From CAZAPZ01 sp964487285 (GTDB taxonomy: Bacteria; Campylobacterota_A; Desulfurellia; JAADFJ01), in contig CAZAPZ010000046.1 of the NCBI GenBank assembly GCA_964487285.1, positions 1 through 11,808 of the forward strand: a stretch of DNA of 11,808 nucleotides, in the 5' to 3' direction. Within the stretch, counting starts at the first letter, position 1, and every line of letters starts with the position of its first letter. A model generated the notes under the pieces. The model worked only from the letters and a program-made list of their open reading frames with translations. It was not told the origin of the DNA and did not search any database. Both the position numbers and the translations under genes were made by a program. This document shows positions 7,771-11,808 of the stretch, piece by piece.

Positions 7771-10039
7771 GGATAGTGCAACTGCCGGAGACAAATTTTA
7801 TATTCTCGCAGCTTCTCCATTTGCAAATGACAATATACACCATTTAAAATATGGGGATATCTTTGCAATATTTAATAGGTATGGTGATATTCATCATTAT
7901 GGATTGCGGCAAAATGGTATTTATTGCAAAGATACACGATTTTTGTGCAGATATGAGCTGAGGTTTGATACTTTTATACCGCTTTTTTTAAGTTCCACAG
8001 AAAGGCTGGACGATACACTTTTAAGAACAAATCTTACAAACCCTGATATAAAAACCGAGAGACTTGTTATACCAAGGGATATTATACAGTTATCACGCTC
8101 CAAATTTCTGTTTAAAAATGGATTTTATGAGCATATAAAATTATTAAACTACGGACAGGTTGAGGTGAAAATGCCATGCTATCTTCATTTTGATGCCGAT
8201 TTTGCCGATATTTTTGAGATCCGAGGTTTAGAAAGGAAAGATCATGGCAGGCACCTTAAAACTACAACCAATGATTCATATGTCGAGTTTGCTTATGAGG
8301 GATTGGACGCAATTATTCGCAAGACAAAGATAGAATTTTTACCTTATCCGACTACTATCTCTGAGGCTTCCGCATTTTTTGATGTGAGTCTTAAACCGAA
8401 GGAAAAATTGGATATTTATGTTACCACGAGCTGTATTATAGAAAATGACCGATCGAATATTATAAACTTATCGTATATTACGCCGTCCAAGGCATATAGG
8501 GCTCCTGAAAATAAAAAGACTGCTCAGTTCGACGATGTTTTAAAAAAAGAGGAGAAGCATAGTGATATCAAATCTATATACTATGCCTCTTTTGAGAGTG
8601 CAAAAAAAGAACTGCAGATATCGGCAAAACACGATTGCAGTATCTACACATCAAACGAGCAGTTCAATGATTGGATAAACAGATCATCAGCTGATATTCA
8701 CATAATGATTACGCATACGAAGTATGGTGAATATCCATACGCAGGTGTTCCATGGTACAGCACTATTTTTGGAAGAGACGCTATTATTACAGCATTTGAA
8801 TATCTATGGGTTAATCCTGATATTGCAGAGGGAGTGTTGAGAACTTTAGCGCATCTTCAAGCAAAAACCGTTTCTGATAAACAGGATGCAGAACCGGGAA
8901 AAATACTCCATGAAGCCAGAAATGGGGAGATGGCAAACCTCGGTGAAGTACCTTTTGGAAGATACTATGGGAGCATTGACAGCACCCCGTTGTTTGTAAT
9001 GCTTGCGGGAGCATATTATAAAAGAACAGGCAACATCTCTTTTATTAAATCTATATGGGCTAATATAGCTATGTCTATTGAATGGATGAATAAATACGGA
9101 GATAAAGACAAAGATGGATTTATCGAATATGAATCGCGTTGCTCTGATGGTCTCACACAACAGGGATGGAAAGATTCATCATCTTCCGTATTTTATAAAA
9201 ATGGGACAATGGCTAAGCCTCCTATAGCGCTTTGCGAAGTTCAGGCTTACGCTTATTCTGCCAAAACAGAAGCTGCAAAGTTGGCAGGATTGCTTGGCTA
9301 CAACGATTTGTCATCGCGAATGCTTAATGAATCTATAAAACTTAAACAAAAGTTTGAGGATACTTTTTTGTGTGAGGATATCTCCTCATATGCGCTTGCT
9401 ATAGACGGAGACAAAAGACAGTGCAAAGTGAGGACATCCAATGCAGGGCAATGCCTTTTTTCAGGTATTGTATCAGATGAGAATGCAGGAAAACTTGCAA
9501 AACTGCTGCTAAGCAGGGAGTTTTTTTCAGGATGGGGCATTCGTACATTATCGAAAAAAGAAATTCGTTATAATCCAATGTCGTATCATAATGGAAGCGT
9601 ATGGCCTCATGATAATGCTCTGATAGCATACGGCTTATCCAAATATGGTTATAAAAAAGAGGCGCTTAAGATTTTAACGGGATTTTTTGATGCAAGTATT
9701 TATTTTAATTTGCATAGAATGCCTGAGCTATTTTGCGGCTTTGACAGGCGTCTGTCTGAAGCCCCAACACTTTACTCAGTGGCGTGCTCTATGCAATCAT
9801 GGTCGGCAGCATCATCGTTTATGATGCTGCAGGCAGTTTTAGGAATATCTATTGATGAAGCATCATCAACGATAACCTTCAATAAACCTATTCTGCCTAA
9901 GTCTCTAAAATGGGTCAATCTTAAAAATCTCAGCATCAATGATAAATTTGTTGATCTTCATCTGCAGCGTTCAAATATGGATGTAGCAATCAATATAGTT
10001 CGCAGAATTGGTGATATCAAGGTGGTTGTGATAAAATAG
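7760..10039 (+). CDS. Amylo-alpha-1,6-glucosidase / glycogen-debranching-type enzyme
   Basis: Predicted glycoside hydrolase with a bacterial/archaeal GDE N-terminal domain (about 20-235) and an (alpha/alpha)6-barrel GDE C-terminal domain (about 300-690). The family is annotated as debranching alpha-1,6 linkages, but many bacterial members are uncharacterised. N-terminal marks are CKDTRFLCRYELRF (56-69), LTNPDI and DADFADIFEIRG. Barrel marks are AGVPWYSTIFGRDAI (328-342), ARNGEMANLGEVPFGRYYGS followed by IDSTPLF, GLTQQGWKDS (464-473), SYHNGSVWPHDNALIAYG (608-625) and RMPELFCGFDR (653-663). Acidic residues in GRD, GWKD and PEL are candidate catalytic or substrate contacts. The 759-residue length is normal for this architecture. 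It starts inside the glycosyltransferase stop region with only a weak Shine-Dalgarno, consistent with coupling. No signal peptide is visible, so it is probably cytoplasmic. A mannosylglycerate-hydrolase-like specificity is a possible alternative. Confidence 0.92.
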   Translation: MKNKDSATAGDKFYILAASPFANDNIHHLKYGDIFAIFNRYGDIHHYGLRQNGIYCKDTRFLCRYELRFDTFIPLFLSSTERLDDTLLRTNLTNPDIKTERLVIPRDIIQLSRSKFLFKNGFYEHIKLLNYGQVEVKMPCYLHFDADFADIFEIRGLERKDHGRHLKTTTNDSYVEFAYEGLDAIIRKTKIEFLPYPTTISEASAFFDVSLKPKEKLDIYVTTSCIIENDRSNIINLSYITPSKAYRAPENKKTAQFDDVLKKEEKHSDIKSIYYASFESAKKELQISAKHDCSIYTSNEQFNDWINRSSADIHIMITHTKYGEYPYAGVPWYSTIFGRDAIITAFEYLWVNPDIAEGVLRTLAHLQAKTVSDKQDAEPGKILHEARNGEMANLGEVPFGRYYGSIDSTPLFVMLAGAYYKRTGNISFIKSIWANIAMSIEWMNKYGDKDKDGFIEYESRCSDGLTQQGWKDSSSSVFYKNGTMAKPPIALCEVQAYAYSAKTEAAKLAGLLGYNDLSSRMLNESIKLKQKFEDTFLCEDISSYALAIDGDKRQCKVRTSNAGQCLFSGIVSDENAGKLAKLLLSREFFSGWGIRTLSKKEIRYNPMSYHNGSVWPHDNALIAYGLSKYGYKKEALKILTGFFDASIYFNLHRMPELFCGFDRRLSEAPTLYSVACSMQSWSAASSFMMLQAVLGISIDEASSTITFNKPILPKSLKWVNLKNLSINDKFVDLHLQRSNMDVAINIVRRIGDIKVVVIK

Positions 10040-10139
10040 ACAGCCTTCCTTTAAATTTACACAAATGCATGTCTTTTATCTATTCTTTAGGTTTAAGTGC
10101 AGAGAAACCATAGAGATCTTTTGGGCTCTTCCGGAAAAT

Positions 10140-10206
10140 ATGTGGAAAAGCAGAATGTTAAATCGTGATTCGCTGATAGTTGACACAAGAAAAGAGAGAT
10201 TGCTTT
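10140..10206 (+). mobile_element. Short remnant B, homologous to remnant A
   Basis: From ATG 10140 the frame reads MWKSRMLNRDSLIVDTRKER then LLC, and it is interrupted at 10207, where the IS terminal repeat begins. The part from 10155 matches remnant A upstream of the glycosyltransferase, including an identical ATAGTTGACA core. In remnant A the sequence continues into CPPYCG, whereas here it continues into the IS, so the IS appears to have inserted into or beside an older mobile-element fragment. The family is uncertain. The rest of the gap 10040-10139 holds no recognisable gene or terminator. Confidence 0.4.
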
Positions 10207-10223
10207 GTCCCGACTTCGCCCAC

Positions 10224-10285
10224 TGTTCTTTTTGATCCAAAACTGACCCACTTTTTTGAAAACTTTTGACCCACCTTCAGATTAA
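10224..10285. mobile_element. IS21-like terminal fragment
   Basis: Two copies of TGACCCAC (10244-10251 and 10267-10274), spaced 23 nt apart in a T-rich context, resemble the multiple terminal repeats at IS21-family ends. The fragment begins TGTTCTTTTTGATCC at 10224, just inside the IS1634-like terminal repeat, which is where identity between the two IS1634-like ends stops. No istA or istB coding sequence is present. The assignment rests on the repeat pattern and my memory of IS21 termini. Confidence 0.5.
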
Positions 10286-10303
10286 TGCGTATTCCGGTTT
10301 CTT

Positions 10304-10331
10304 TGGACAGCTAATCCGGATTAACTGTCCA
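10304..10331. repeat. 28-bp near-perfect palindrome
   Basis: Arms TGGACAG and CTGTCCA flank the perfect 12-bp core TAATCCGGATTA, with a single mismatched pair (C10311 against A10324). No T-run follows on either strand, so a rho-independent terminator is unlikely. It lies between the IS21-like fragment and the broken transposase, and could be a recombination or protein-binding site, or an IS end structure. Confidence 0.6.
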
Positions 10332-10401
10332 GTGAAAGCCTGAATTTGCCTGTGTTGAATATCTTAGGCGTACCGTATAAATAGCGCCTTATTTAGCGTT
10401 C

Positions 10402-11382
10402 CTATAACAAAACCCTCATCCATTGTGTTTGAAATACTGTAGGATAATACTGCTTTGGAAAAGCAGGTGGTGACAGCTGACAGATGACAAATCCGTATTT
10501 AGTCTTGATATAGGATTCCTTTAATGTCGGTATAAGTGTATGTCCAAAGGTATCACCGCAGAGTGCCTTATATAGTCCTGCCTTTGTGAGCATCAATGCC
10601 AAACAACCTGAGGGCTGATTTTATTTACCGTCTTTGGAGTATCCGTTTCCCTTGAACTCATCTTCGGCAAATGATTCAAAGTAGAGTGCTGCTGCATCAA
10701 AGTAGATGAGATCTGTCTTCTCTTTAAATAGACTCCTTGTTTGGTTATACACCGGTTTGTTAAGTTTTATTATCTGTTTGTCATCGATCTTATCCATCAT
10801 TCTGTATACGGCCTTTGAATCAAGTTTATCCCGAATCTGCTTGATAGATCTATTACACTACCTCTTTTACTTTCAGGATTGGCTATTCTTGCCGTCACTA
10901 TCTCTTTTAATATTCTTGCAGCTTGTTGATTTCTTTCAGGATTGGCTATTACATGGTCAAATCCGAGCTCATCGTACAGCTTGCCGCAAGATCTCATGTA
11001 TTCCCAATATTATCCTGTCTTGTTTCTATATCAATGAGATTTACCCTGTAGTCGTCTCTATTTATCTCTGCTTGAGCGGCAGCTTCATTATGTTTGCTCT
11101 TTTTTGTTTCTCTGCTGTCTCTGCTCTTAATATTGTCTCTTTCTGCTGCTAGATAGTTTCTCTATCTCATCAGTTGTATAAAGCGGTAAGCCGCCGGATA
11201 GCTCCAATCTTATCTTTATAGAATTAGCGAGAGATTTCAGCTCTTCCAATTCATTATCATCTTTGGCTATACTAATATGCTTAATTATTCTCTGTCTTAC
11301 TTTAGAGCCTATCCTAAAAGACTCTACAATCTGAGGCTGATTTCCTCGAACTTCTCGGTGTGATTTTTACTCTTACAAACAT
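10402..11382 (-). pseudogene. IS1634-family transposase, frameshifted and truncated
   Basis: On the minus strand the protein starts at ATG 11382-11380 as MFVRVKITP. After frame changes it reads IVESFRIGSKVRQRIIKHI, then LKSLANSIKIRLELS, then CGKLYDELGFDHVIANP and ARIANPESKRGSV (within 10797-10997). After another frameshift come VYRMMDKIDD, then DLIYFDAAALYFES, which probably carries the first catalytic Asp of the DDE triad, then NGYSKDGK and a stop. The last piece is GDTFGHTLIPTLKE (10402-10602), which should read GDTFEGHTL. The later catalytic Asp and Glu region is absent. Multiple frameshifts and the lost C-terminus rule out activity. A TATAAT on the minus strand (11389-11394) lies only 7 nt before the ATG, with no good Shine-Dalgarno. 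Confidence 0.87.
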
Positions 11383-11502
11383 ATTGCTATTATACCAGCT
11401 TTAAATACAATATTAAGAGGTAAGATTTAAGTAGGCACTACAGATTTGACTTAAATGAACAGTCCTTTATCTACGGCACTTTTATCTGAATAGCTGTAGT
11501 GT

Positions 11503-11530
11503 TTGGGCGAAGTCGGGACCATGGTATAAT
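11503..11530 (+). promoter_or_regulatory. Possible outward promoter at the IS right edge
   Basis: A perfect TATAAT (11525-11530) lies just outside the IS. Sixteen bases upstream, inside the terminal repeat, is TTGGGC (11503-11508), a weak -35 match. Some IS elements create hybrid promoters this way. The weak -35 leaves this tentative. Confidence 0.25.
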
Positions 11531-11602
11531 ATTCAGATCCACGGAAGGCTAAGATTGGGTGAGATTTGAAAATTAAAAATTTGAGGAACTGAGAGGAGGC
11601 AA

Positions 11603-11698
11603 ATGGATAACGTTGGCTTCTTGCTTGTCTCTCCTTCTATATTCGGCGTTACCCATTGGGTTACATACAATAAGTATATGCCCCAATATATGCCTTGA
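11603..11698 (+). CDS. Possible 31-codon ORF with strong ribosome binding site
   Basis: GGAGG (11594-11598) lies 4 nt before ATG 11603, and the ORF reads MDNVGFLLVSPSIFGVTHWV followed by TYNKYMPQYMP and TGA. It is moderately hydrophobic and matches nothing I know. It sits downstream of the TATAAT at the IS edge. The good Shine-Dalgarno is the only support, so it may be chance or the start of a gene broken by rearrangement. The rest of 11520-11808 shows no recognisable gene. Confidence 0.2.
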   Translation: MDNVGFLLVSPSIFGVTHWVTYNKYMPQYMP

Positions 11699-11808
11699 AT
11701 ATGGAACAATATACTGCGCAATTTAACCAACTTATTTATTTATAACCTCTATTCGGTTAGTTGAGGGCACTTCTGTTAATCCGTAAGCGATCATCTTGAG
11801 TCCCAAAT

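Larger units (their letters stand above)
10207..11519 (-). mobile_element. Decayed IS1634-like (IS4 superfamily) insertion sequence
   Basis: The ends are a perfect 16-bp inverted repeat: GTCCCGACTTCGCCCA at 10207-10222 and its reverse complement at 11504-11519. The span is 1313 bp, shorter than typical IS1634 elements (roughly 1.5-2 kb), because the transposase 3' part has been lost and replaced by an IS21-like end. The flanking pentanucleotides (GCTTT on the left, CATGG on the right) do not match, so no target duplication is visible. This points to an old insertion, or to ends that have since been rearranged. The element is not autonomous. Confidence 0.78.

Noticed and set aside
10304..10331. 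The palindrome as a rho-independent terminator for the debranching enzyme gene
   Set aside because: It is about 265 nt beyond the stop codon, inside IS sequence, and has no following T-run.
10706..11152. 148-codon + strand ORF rich in Leu, Phe and Ser, looking like a membrane protein
   Set aside because: It lies antisense to recognisable IS1634 transposase segments (CGKLYDELGF, ARIANPESKR), and its hydrophobicity is a by-product of the complementary A-rich strand.
1..11808. A defence, toxin-antitoxin, CRISPR or biosynthetic gene cluster
   Set aside because: No direct-repeat array, small toxin/antitoxin pair, nuclease, reverse transcriptase or cluster-type enzyme could be supported. Intact genes are housekeeping or glucan related.

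Overview
This is an AT-rich bacterial chromosomal segment. The left half carries ordinary housekeeping genes on the + strand, and the right half decays into pseudogenes and insertion-sequence (IS) debris. HisZ implies the short-HisG type of histidine pathway. The order class V aminotransferase, hisZ, purA, ychF, M24 peptidase would suit a low-GC Gram-negative lineage, such as a deltaproteobacterial or Deferribacterota relative. That placement rests on remembered gene-order patterns and is weak. All intact genes are on the + strand.

Layout: (1) 2-1693, the 3' part of a class V aminotransferase abutting hisZ. (2) 1694-1828, a 135-nt leader with competing short inverted repeats before purA. (3) 1829-5220, purA, ychF and a Xaa-Pro-type aminopeptidase, spaced 1 and 10 nt apart and probably one transcript. 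(4) 5288-6531, two broken genes fused by deletion: the C-terminal part of a short-chain dehydrogenase and a tRNA-guanine transglycosylase (tgt) with frameshifts, stops and damaged active-site motifs. The 67 nt at 5221-5287 hold nothing I recognise. (5) 6721-10039, an intact two-gene unit: a family 4 glycosyltransferase overlapping a glycogen-debranching-type amylo-alpha-1,6-glucosidase by 11 nt. Two diverged copies of the same short remnant lie on either side of it (about 6568-6646 and 10140-10206). (6) 10207-11519, a decayed IS1634-like element with perfect 16-bp terminal inverted repeats, a minus-strand transposase pseudogene, and an IS21-like end plus a 28-bp palindrome where the transposase C-terminus should be. 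(7) 11520-11808, mostly featureless, with a TATAAT box at the IS edge and a possible 31-codon ORF.

Together the intact genes cover histidine regulation, AMP synthesis, a universal ATPase/GTPase, peptide turnover and alpha-glucan metabolism. The decayed genes suggest relaxed selection and past IS activity. I found no CRISPR array, toxin-antitoxin pair, defence locus, tRNA or rRNA, and no convincing novel multi-gene system.
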